From assembly GCA_002344215.1 (NCBI GenBank), contig DDSV01000005.1, positions 1-44,578 on the forward strand: 44,578 nucleotides of DNA, written 5' to 3'. The number at the start of each line of letters is the position of its first letter. Position 1 is the first letter of the stretch. This DNA is from Akkermansiaceae bacterium UBA2381. Its GTDB lineage: Bacteria > Verrucomicrobiota > Verrucomicrobiia > Verrucomicrobiales > DEV007. The translations under genes and the position numbers were made by a program. Below the pieces are notes generated by a model, which saw nothing but the letters and a program-made list of their open reading frames with translations, searched no databases and was not told the origin of the DNA. Of this stretch, positions 24,242 through 31,715 are shown one piece after another.

Positions 24242-24460
24242 ACCGGCGAGCCATGGGGCCTCGTAGACAACAACTGGGTGATCGGGGTTCGGTTCGATGG
24301 GAAATGGTGAGTCGCAGTCAGGCCCAGTATAATCATCGGGTCAAACCGCATTACGGTGAATCGATGGGCGACTCAGCGACTTCCAATAAGTCCTGTCTGG
24401 CGCTAATGCGCTATCCCGTCACTGTCCAATCTCCGACATACTCTGACTTGTTCCTTTGTA

Positions 24461-27319
24461 ATGTCATTCCGTTTCTCCATCGCCGCCGGTGCTGCTTTCA
24501 ATCTGGCGATTACGCCGCTCATTGCCACGGAGGATCTTGCCTTCTTTGAAAATCAGGTTCGGCCGATCCTCGTGAAACACTGCCACGAGTGCCATTCCGA
24601 GGAGTCGGATAAGCGCAAGGGGGGACTGTGGTTGGATCGGAGAAGCGCCTGGGAACTGGGTGGCGACGGCGGACCGGCGATCATCCCGGGCGATCCGGAG
24701 AAGAGTTTGCTCATTCATTCAGTGCGTTATGGCGATCCGGACCTGCAGATGCCGCCCAAGTCGAAGCTGAGTTCCGAGGAAATCGGGGTTTTGGAGAAAT
24801 GGGTCGCGATCGGGGCACCTGATCCCCGGGATGCTGCGATGGGCACGGGTGTCAGGAAAGAACCCATCAATTATGAGGCGGCGCGAAAGGAATGGGCTTT
24901 CCGGCCAGTGTCCAAACCTTCGCTCCCGGAGGTGAAAGACACCTCATGGCCGAAGAAAGCAACCGACCGTTTTGTGCTCGCCGGCCTTGAATCGGAGAAG
25001 CTCGCTCCCGCTGCCGAGGCCAACCCGGCGTCACTCCTTAGACGGGTTCACTATGATCTAAGCGGTCTTCCGCCGACGGTGGCCGAGATGGATGCGTTTG
25101 AGGCCGATCCCTCACCCGAAGCATTCGAAAGGATCGTCAATGAACTGCTCGACCGGCCCTCCTTCGGGGAAAAATGGGGACGCCACTGGCTGGATGTGGC
25201 CCGCTACGCCGATTCGAACGGAGGGGACCGCAATTACACTTTCTATCAGGCCTGGCGCTACCGGAACTACGTTATCGATGCCTTTAACCGTGATAAACCC
25301 TACTACGAGTTTATTCGCGAGCAGGTCGCCGGGGATCTGATGAAGGCGGAAAATCATGAGCAGCGGCGCGAGCGTCTCATTGCCTCCACCTTTCTCTCAC
25401 TCGGTCCGAAAATGTTGACGGAACGGGACAAGGAGAAACTCTGGCTCGATACCGTGGATGAGCAGATCGACACCCTGGGGCGCGCTTTTCTCGGCCTCAC
25501 GATGGGGTGCGCGCGTTGTCATGACCACAAGTTCGATCCCGTTTCACAGGAGGACTACTACGCGGTCGCCGGCATTTTCCGTTCCACCGAAATTGTCACC
25601 GGTACCCGGAACGGATGCGTCAACGTTGCGAGTTGGATCGAGCAGCCGCTTCCGCTTGCCGGCGGAGTCGATCCCGAACTGAAAAAGCGCGTCGACCGCC
25701 TTGAGCTGGCGATGAGGCTCACCGTCGAGAAGAGTTACATGAAAAAGGCGGGAGGCAAAATGGCCCTCGGGGATCTCCCTCTCGCCGGAGTCATCTATGA
25801 CGAGACTGACGCGGAACTGGTGGGAGAATGGAAGTCATCGACGCTTTCCCCGAGCCGTTTCGGTGATGGCTACATCCATGACGATCAAAAGGGAAAGGGC
25901 GAGCGTAAGGCCGTCTTTCGCGGCAGTGTTCCCGAGACCGGTCTTTACGAGGTCAGAGTCGCCTATTCAGCTCAGGCCAATCGTGCCTCCAGGGTCCCGA
26001 TTCGGATCACAGGAGAGGCAGGGGCCGAAGTGGTCTATCTCGATCAGACCAGGACTCCGCAGGTCGCGGGACTTTTTCAGCCGGTGGGACAGTTTCGTTT
26101 TGAAAAGGGCGGGAACTGCGCGGTGACGGTGGAAACAGGAGGCACCGAAGGGGGCTATGTGATTGTCGATGCGGTTCAGTTCATTGCGGTGGGCGATATC
26201 GACCGCGAGAAAACCCAACTGGCCTCAGCTGGCGGCACGGAATCCGATCCGCTGTTCCGCATGAGCGAAGGTGAGTTGAAAAAGGAACTCGACCGGCTCA
26301 TCGAAGAATTGAAAGGCGAGGAACTGGCGATGGCACCGAGGGACGCCAAAGAGCCTTTTGATGTCAATTTGAGGGTGAGGGGAGAAGTCGCGCAGTTGGG
26401 GCCGCTCGTTCCAAGGGGATTCCCCAAGATTGTTGTTTCCGGCGAAGAATCCGGAATCCCTGATCAGAGAAGCGGACGACTCGAACTGGCGGGTTGGCTC
26501 ACGAGTCGTGATAATGGACTTCTAGACCGGGTTGTCGTGAACCGGATCTGGGCACATCTTTTTGGTCGTGGAATCGTGGAGACTGTCGACAATTTCGGCC
26601 GACTCGGGTCCGGTCCAACCCATCCTGAACTACTCGACTACCTGGCAGCGACCTTCCGGGAGGGAGGAGGCTCATTCAAATCCCTCATTCGCGAGTTGGT
26701 TCTAAGCCACACTTACCGACTCAGTGCTTCGGCTGAGGAGGAGCTTGCGGAAGCCGATCCCGCGAACCGGTTCTTCGGTCGGCAAAACCGTCGTCGTCTC
26801 ACCGCCGAGGAGATGCGCGACAGCGTTCTCTTCCTCTCCGGGCAACTCGACCGGACGCCGGGAACGGCCACGGCGACCGCCATCGGTATCGATCTCGATA
26901 ATCCTCTGTCTTTCAGCAAAGACCGAAAACGGACGGTATATCTTCCGGTTGCCCGGAATAATCCCTCCACCGAATTGACCCTCTTTGACGGAGCCAATCC
27001 GGACTTTGTCTCCGGACAGCGGATTGAGACGACCGTCCCGACGCAGGCGCTTTACCTTCTCAACAGCGAGTTTCTCCAGGCCCAGGCGATGGACATCGGA
27101 CGCCTCGCGGCAGGGCAGGGAGGTCTTCCGGGAACTGAGGTTGATTGGCTCTACCGAACCCTCCTGGGTCGAACACCCAACCCGGTTGAGAGGGAACGGG
27201 CCCTCGGACTGATCGCCGACCTCAGCGGAGGATCCGAGGAACCGAAGGATCTCGAAGAGGCAAATGGGCACCTTGCTCACCTACTTCTTGCGTCGAGTGA
27301 ATTTCTTTATCTGGAATAG
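24461..27319 (+). CDS. PSCyt1 / DUF1549 / DUF1553 surface or periplasmic cytochrome-type protein
   Basis: Exported 952-residue protein. A signal peptide (about 1-22) is followed by a PSCyt1 cytochrome-like domain with heme motif CHECH (41-45) and GAPDPRD closing the domain (near 120). DUF1549 follows at about 165-375 (RHWLDVARYADSNGG, TMGCARCHDHKFDP, where a second CxxCH, CARCH, is visible). A 135-residue insert (about 450-585) resembles a golvesin/xanthan-lyase-like beta-sandwich (GEWKSSTLSP, YEVRVAYSAQANRA, YVIVDAVQF). DUF1553/PSD1 closes the protein (about 665-935). Such proteins are abundant in Planctomycetes and Verrucomicrobia, where they are associated with large gene families and sometimes polysaccharide use; function is unproven. 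It is immediately followed by the DUF1501 gene. Confidence 0.94.
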   Translation: MSFRFSIAAGAAFNLAITPLIATEDLAFFENQVRPILVKHCHECHSEESDKRKGGLWLDRRSAWELGGDGGPAIIPGDPEKSLLIHSVRYGDPDLQMPPKSKLSSEEIGVLEKWVAIGAPDPRDAAMGTGVRKEPINYEAARKEWAFRPVSKPSLPEVKDTSWPKKATDRFVLAGLESEKLAPAAEANPASLLRRVHYDLSGLPPTVAEMDAFEADPSPEAFERIVNELLDRPSFGEKWGRHWLDVARYADSNGGDRNYTFYQAWRYRNYVIDAFNRDKPYYEFIREQVAGDLMKAENHEQRRERLIASTFLSLGPKMLTERDKEKLWLDTVDEQIDTLGRAFLGLTMGCARCHDHKFDPVSQEDYYAVAGIFRSTEIVTGTRNGCVNVASWIEQPLPLAGGVDPELKKRVDRLELAMRLTVEKSYMKKAGGKMALGDLPLAGVIYDETDAELVGEWKSSTLSPSRFGDGYIHDDQKGKGERKAVFRGSVPETGLYEVRVAYSAQANRASRVPIRITGEAGAEVVYLDQTRTPQVAGLFQPVGQFRFEKGGNCAVTVETGGTEGGYVIVDAVQFIAVGDIDREKTQLASAGGTESDPLFRMSEGELKKELDRLIEELKGEELAMAPRDAKEPFDVNLRVRGEVAQLGPLVPRGFPKIVVSGEESGIPDQRSGRLELAGWLTSRDNGLLDRVVVNRIWAHLFGRGIVETVDNFGRLGSGPTHPELLDYLAATFREGGGSFKSLIRELVLSHTYRLSASAEEELAEADPANRFFGRQNRRRLTAEEMRDSVLFLSGQLDRTPGTATATAIGIDLDNPLSFSKDRKRTVYLPVARNNPSTELTLFDGANPDFVSGQRIETTVPTQALYLLNSEFLQAQAMDIGRLAAGQGGLPGTEVDWLYRTLLGRTPNPVERERALGLIADLSGGSEEPKDLEEANGHLAHLLLASSEFLYLE

Positions 27320-27320
27320 G

Positions 27321-28709
27321 ATGAGTAACGTTTTTACCCAAAAAGAAAACTGGTCACGGCGTGATGTTCTGAAGTCAGCTGCCTGCGGTTTCGGCTCACT
27401 CGCCTTCTCGGGAATGGCTCAGGCGGCGACGGGTAACGCCTTTCACCACACACCTCGGGCAAAACGGGTCATCTTTCTCTTTATGCACGGAGGACCGTCC
27501 CAGGTGGACACCTTCGATTACAAACCCGAGTTGCAGCGTCGTGACGGACAAAAGCTGCCCTTTGCTCCGGCCAAGAACCTCGACCCGAGTGCGACGAGTC
27601 AGGCAAAACTGATGCAGTCTCCCTGGAGCTTCAATCAGTATGGCGGATCCGGCCTCTGGGTCAGCGACCTTTTTCCCGAAGTCGCCAAACATGCCGATGA
27701 CCTCTGCGTCGTGCGATCCATGCAGAGCACCGGCCAGTCCCATGGACAGGCGGTCTGTATGCTCCACACCGGGACGGATAACTTCGTGCGGCCTTCGGTC
27801 GGGTCATGGGTCAGCTACGGGCTTGGATCCGAGAATCAGGACCTTCCGGGATTTATCAGCATCAGCCCATCGGCGTCTCATGGAGGGCCGCGGAACTACG
27901 GAACCGCCTTCCTGCCGGCCGCCCATCAGGCAACGACGATCGGCCAGAATGGCAAACTCGATGCCAAGGCGAATTTTCGCTATCTTGCCTCCACCGCACC
28001 CGCTTCTCTGCAGCAGCGGAAACTGGAATTCCTCCAGATGATGAACCGCGAACACCTCGGGAGGACCGGTCACGCACCGGTTGAGGGCATGATCGCCTCC
28101 ATGGAACTGGCCTATCGCATGCAGTCGGCGGCTCCCCCGGTCATCGGGATCGAGGATGAGCCTGAGCACATTCGAGCGCTCTATGGAATCGGGACCGAGG
28201 CGACGGATAATTTTGGTCGCCAGTGTCTCCTCGCCCGCCGTTTTGCTGAAGCGGGGGTCCGGTATCTGCAGGTGTCGACCCCGAATGTCTGGGATCAACA
28301 CGGTGGGCTGAAAAAGAATCACGAAAAGAACGCCCTCGCAGTGGATAAACCGATTGCAGGTCTCCTCACCGATCTCAAACAGAGGGGGCTCCTCGAAGAC
28401 ACCCTCGTGGTGTGGGGTGGCGAGTTCGGTCGCACCCCGATCGCCCAGGGGACCGACGGACGGGATCACAATCCCCAGGGCTTCACGATGTGGTTGGCCG
28501 GAGGCGGTGTTAAAGGAGGTCTGGCCTATGGTGAAACGGATGAGTTCGGCTATTTCGCCGTGAAGGACAAGGTCCACATGCATGATCTCCATGCGACGAT
28601 GCTGCACCTGCTCGGACTCGATCATATGAAGCTCACGTATCGGTATGCCGGCCGGGATTTCAGGCTCACCGATGTTTACGGTGAAGTGGTAAAGGGGATC
28701 ATGGCGTGA
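27321..28709 (+). CDS. Tat-exported DUF1501 protein
   Basis: Predicted 462-residue protein of the DUF1501 family, a sulfatase/phosphatase-like fold commonly paired with PSCyt/DUF1549/DUF1553 proteins. The start ATG at 27321, one base after the previous stop, gives a twin-arginine signal (SRRDVLKSAACGFGSLAFSG). Family motifs include FLFMHGGPSQVDTFD (near 52-66), GQAVCMLHTG, PGFISI and the C-terminal VWGGEFGRTP..DGRDHNP (near 378-402). Both partners are expected outside the cytoplasm, so joint export and joint function are likely. An upstream in-frame start at 27264 lies inside the previous gene and is rejected. Confidence 0.95.
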   Translation: MSNVFTQKENWSRRDVLKSAACGFGSLAFSGMAQAATGNAFHHTPRAKRVIFLFMHGGPSQVDTFDYKPELQRRDGQKLPFAPAKNLDPSATSQAKLMQSPWSFNQYGGSGLWVSDLFPEVAKHADDLCVVRSMQSTGQSHGQAVCMLHTGTDNFVRPSVGSWVSYGLGSENQDLPGFISISPSASHGGPRNYGTAFLPAAHQATTIGQNGKLDAKANFRYLASTAPASLQQRKLEFLQMMNREHLGRTGHAPVEGMIASMELAYRMQSAAPPVIGIEDEPEHIRALYGIGTEATDNFGRQCLLARRFAEAGVRYLQVSTPNVWDQHGGLKKNHEKNALAVDKPIAGLLTDLKQRGLLEDTLVVWGGEFGRTPIAQGTDGRDHNPQGFTMWLAGGGVKGGLAYGETDEFGYFAVKDKVHMHDLHATMLHLLGLDHMKLTYRYAGRDFRLTDVYGEVVKGIMA

Positions 28710-28778
28710 TTGTTCGAAACAACGAGAGGCGGTGCGGTCAGGTTGATTTCCAGACGGCCGGATGTAGGGGGAGGAGAG

Positions 28779-29759
28779 ATGCTATTTGAACGTTCCCGGA
28801 TTTCCGAAATCACCCGGCGCCTTTTTGATCGATATCAGGTCGCCCTCGGAACCTCGTCGTGGCGGTATGAGGGATGGTGCGGATTACTCTACGATGAGGA
28901 GCGCTACCTCTGGGGCACCCACTTCTCGAAAAAGCGTTTCTCCGACCATTGCCTTGAGGAGTATGCGGAGACCTTCTCTTCGGTCTGTGTCGATGCGACC
29001 TATTACGCTCTGCCTCGGAAGAAGTTCATCGAAGGCCTCGTTGCCCAGGTGCCTGATCACTTTGTTTTTTCGTTCAAGGTTCCGGACGACATCACCATCC
29101 GGACCTTTCCGAATCTCCCTGGTTTCGGTGATCGGGCCGGAAAGCTGAATGAATATTTTCTTAGCGCCGATTTACTCGAAATGGGCTTCCTGCGTCGATT
29201 GGAACCGATTAAGGAGCAAGTCGGTGTGCTGGTGTTTGAGTTCTCCCACTTTCACCCGGGTGACTATGAACATGGGCGGGATTTTGTTGAGGCATTGGAT
29301 CGCTTCTTTTCAGAAGCTCCCCGCGGATGGAACTATGCGGTAGAGATCCGGAATCAGAACTGGCTGCATCCCGAGTATTTTGCCGTCCTGAAAAAGCACC
29401 GTGTTGCCCATGTCTACAACCAGTGGACGCGGATGCCGCCCATCCTTGAACAGATGACCCTTCACCCCCTGGAGGACAATCCTTTCGTGGTGGCCCGCTA
29501 TCTCCTGTCTCCCGGTCGGAGTCATGAGCGGGCCCAGGAACAATTCGAGCCCTTTCACCATCTGAAGGAGATCGACCCGGAAGCCCGGGACTCCATGGAG
29601 CGCATCCTGCGACATGCCATTCATGGAAGCGGCAGTCAACGAACCTACCTTTACATCGGAAACGAACTTGAGGGCAATGCTCTCCATACTCTCTCCGATG
29701 TGCTCGAAGTCCTGATCAAAGGAGAGGAGAATGAAGGCGGGCCGCTTTTTAGCCGCTGA
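28779..29759 (+). CDS. DUF72 (YecE-like) family protein
   Basis: A TIM-barrel-like protein of about 326 residues. Family motifs: VALGTSSWRYEGWCGLLY (near 19-36), the FSSVCVDATYYALP strand near 68, FSFKVPDDIT near 100 and WNYAVEIRNQNWLHPEYF (near 186). The ATG at 28779 is preceded by a strong purine-rich ribosome site (GGGGGAGGAGAG), so it is preferred to a TTG at 28710. Family biochemistry is unknown; nuclease or sugar-binding ideas are speculative. It is 69 bases after DUF1501 on the same strand. The C-terminus has an unusual run HAIHGSGSQRTYLYIGNELEGNA. Confidence 0.88.
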   Translation: MLFERSRISEITRRLFDRYQVALGTSSWRYEGWCGLLYDEERYLWGTHFSKKRFSDHCLEEYAETFSSVCVDATYYALPRKKFIEGLVAQVPDHFVFSFKVPDDITIRTFPNLPGFGDRAGKLNEYFLSADLLEMGFLRRLEPIKEQVGVLVFEFSHFHPGDYEHGRDFVEALDRFFSEAPRGWNYAVEIRNQNWLHPEYFAVLKKHRVAHVYNQWTRMPPILEQMTLHPLEDNPFVVARYLLSPGRSHERAQEQFEPFHHLKEIDPEARDSMERILRHAIHGSGSQRTYLYIGNELEGNALHTLSDVLEVLIKGEENEGGPLFSR

Positions 29760-29822
29760 TTGAATGCCGCGCCATTCATTGATCGCAAATTCACCGGAAT
29801 TGAAGGTAACCTAAGCAGAAAC

Positions 29823-30461
29823 ATGAAAACACCCCGCTCCCAATCAGGCTCGAATCCGGCCCATCATCGATGTCGCATTGCGCTCACCGGCGGACCCGGT
29901 GGCGGTAAGACGACGGCAGTGGACCTGTTCCGCCGCGAGATGGGCGACGGGGTGGTGATCGTTCCGGAAGCGGCCACGATGATGTTTACGGGAGGTTTTC
30001 CCAGATATCCCGAGCTCGACGCGGTCAGGTCCGCACAGTTGGCGATTTACCACGTGCAGAGAAATCTTGAGGACATTCAGGCGGCCCGTTATCCGGACCG
30101 TATTCTCCTTTGTGACCGGGGAACCATCGACGGGGCGGCCTATTGGCCCGAGCAGAACGGGGATTTCTTTAACTCACTCGGAACGACCCTGGAGGATGAG
30201 CTCTCGCGATACGACGGGGTGATCTTTTTTGAAAGCGCCGCCGTGGGTGGCCTGGGGATCGAAGGAGGCAATCCGGTACGACACGAATCTCTCACCGAGG
30301 CGGTGGAAATTGACTCCCGACTTCGCCATTATTGGTCAAAGCACGAACGCTTCGTCGTGGTCCATCACAACAAAAGCTTCTTCAAGAAGATCTCCTTCGG
30401 CCTCGCGGTGCTCGACGAGATGGTTTCAGAACTCAGAAAATCGGGCCGCATCCTCAGCTGA
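29823..30461 (+). CDS. Small P-loop ATPase (AAA_28/NTPase-like)
   Basis: A compact 212-residue P-loop protein. Walker A is GGPGGGKTT (near 22-30). A catalytic-type DRG motif sits in ILLCDRGTIDGAAYWP (near 95-108), and FVVVHHNKSFFKKI closes the fold. This resembles the AAA_28 family, which includes phosphate-transfer or nucleoside kinase-like proteins; substrate is unknown. The ATG at 29823 follows the DUF72 stop by 63 bases, and there is only a weak purine site. The gene ends 19 bases from a convergent Lon-domain gene. Confidence 0.78.
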   Translation: MKTPRSQSGSNPAHHRCRIALTGGPGGGKTTAVDLFRREMGDGVVIVPEAATMMFTGGFPRYPELDAVRSAQLAIYHVQRNLEDIQAARYPDRILLCDRGTIDGAAYWPEQNGDFFNSLGTTLEDELSRYDGVIFFESAAVGGLGIEGGNPVRHESLTEAVEIDSRLRHYWSKHERFVVVHHNKSFFKKISFGLAVLDEMVSELRKSGRILS

Positions 30462-30480
30462 ACGGCCTGCTTCAATCAAT

Positions 30481-31116
30481 CTACTTGCCCCCGCCACTGG
30501 CGAGAAGATGGCTAAGATGACCGACGAGAAACTCGAGGCGCTCATTGACGTTGCTCATTTCGAGCAATTTCTGCCGGTCTGCGGGGTGGTTGAGAAAACT
30601 TTGTCCCACCACATCGGAGATTGCGGTTGGATCTTTGACGCAGCGGAGATGCTCCCGCAACTGATCCGAGATGGGGCGTCCCGCGCCGCAGAGGCGACCG
30701 CTGAGGTCGACCAGTTCCAGAGCCGCCGCCGCCGAGGCGTCCACATCGGCGATATAGCAGGGACGGGGAATGATACTGGCAATACGAAAGGGGGCATGTT
30801 GTTCCCAACCGATGATCTCCGCCCGTTGAATCCCGGATAGCATGAGGTGTGAGGTTCCGTCGGGATGGGTGACACAGGCGCGAACCATACCCACGGTGGT
30901 GATTCGATACACCGGATCGGCTGAGGTCTCGGTGTCAATTCCCGGCCGGGCGTGCCCGATGCAGAACATCCGGTCACGCTCCAGGCTGTAGTTCAGCATC
31001 TCCCGGTAGCGGTTTTCGAAGATGAAAAGCGGCATGTAACCATGCGGAAAGAGCGTGGCCCCCCCGAGTACCATGACCGGAACGCTTCCTGGAAAAGTGA
31101 AATCGTCGATTTCCAT
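30481..31116 (-). CDS. Stand-alone Lon substrate-binding (PUA-like) domain protein
   Basis: 211 residues resembling the N-terminal domain of Lon protease with no AAA or protease part. Visible features: VPVMVLGGATLFPHGYMPLFIFENRYREML (seen in pieces near 12-41), the strand TTVGMVRACVTHPDGTSHLMLSG and RAEIIGWEQ. Such proteins are widespread and poorly characterised; roles as adaptor or RNA/peptide binder are guesses. It is divergent from rpsO, with a 165-base gap between starts. Confidence 0.85.
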   Translation of the reverse strand: MEIDDFTFPGSVPVMVLGGATLFPHGYMPLFIFENRYREMLNYSLERDRMFCIGHARPGIDTETSADPVYRITTVGMVRACVTHPDGTSHLMLSGIQRAEIIGWEQHAPFRIASIIPRPCYIADVDASAAAALELVDLSGRLCGAGRPISDQLREHLRCVKDPTAISDVVGQSFLNHPADRQKLLEMSNVNERLEFLVGHLSHLLASGGGK

Positions 31117-31185
31117 CTATCAGATACTACGAAGGAAGGAGAGAAAAGAGTCGGGTTTCTACTGGAAAACTGACATTTATGGCAT

Positions 31186-31266
31186 CTTTTCCATTGCATC
31201 CGCAATGAAATGTGATTTCGTTCCGCCCCTGAGAAATAGACGCTAAGTCGGCATCAGGGTGATGCC
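31186..31266 (+). promoter_or_regulatory. Candidate structured leader of rpsO
   Basis: Two hairpins lie directly upstream of rpsO. The first pairs CATTGC at 31192-31197 with GCAATG at 31202-31207, extended by a TTT/AAA pair around a bulged C. The second is a perfect 7-bp stem GGCATCA (31250-31256) with TGATGCC (31260-31266) and a three-base GGG loop, ending 15 bases before the start. Ribosomal protein S15 represses its own translation by binding its mRNA leader in several bacteria, so this is a reasonable candidate site. Confidence 0.45.
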
Positions 31267-31281
31267 AAGTTTGATATTGAA

Positions 31282-31539
31282 ATGAGTGAATTAAGCAACA
31301 ATACCGTGGAACTTCAACTCCATGCCCGCGACACCGGAAGCGCAGACGTTCAAGTCTCGCTCCTGACTGGTCGTATCAGCCATTTGACCGAGCACCTGAC
31401 GGCCAATAAGAAAGACGCCTCTTCGCGCCGCGGACTGCTCCGCATGGTCGCCCGTCGTCGGAAACTTCTCGATTACCTTGCCCGTACGGATCCGGAGCGC
31501 TATCAGAAAGTGCTCTCGACTCTCGGCTTGCGTCGATAG
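31282..31539 (+). CDS. rpsO: 30S ribosomal protein S15
   Basis: Early-assembling small-subunit protein that binds the 16S rRNA central domain. The 85-residue sequence is shorter at the N-terminus than E. coli S15 (88 residues), but has the diagnostic HARDTGSADVQVSLLTGRI, LTEHLTANKKDASSRRGLL and KLLDYLARTDPERYQ. A clear terminator sits just downstream, and pnp follows, the order seen in E. coli and many others. No classical ribosome binding site is visible before the ATG. Confidence 0.97.
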   Translation: MSELSNNTVELQLHARDTGSADVQVSLLTGRISHLTEHLTANKKDASSRRGLLRMVARRRKLLDYLARTDPERYQKVLSTLGLRR

Positions 31540-31549
31540 AATTTTGGTT

Positions 31550-31584
31550 GAAAGCGTCGGGTAACACCGGCGCTTTCCCGTTTT
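31550..31584 (+). terminator. rpsO intrinsic terminator
   Basis: An 11-base-pair stem, GAAAGCGTCGG (31550-31560) with CCGGCGCTTTC (31567-31577), with one G-U wobble and a six-base loop, ends in CCGTTTT. It lies 10 bases after the rpsO stop. Confidence 0.85.
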
Positions 31585-31715
31585 AGAGGATCGCATGCGG
31601 TAATCTGCCGCACTTGTGCTCCCGCTCCGCTCGAGCGGCTCACATTGACTCTGGCAGCACACCACACCCCCGGTGGGCCCTGCGATTGCAGTAAATTTTT
31701 AACAGTAAGAAACAT

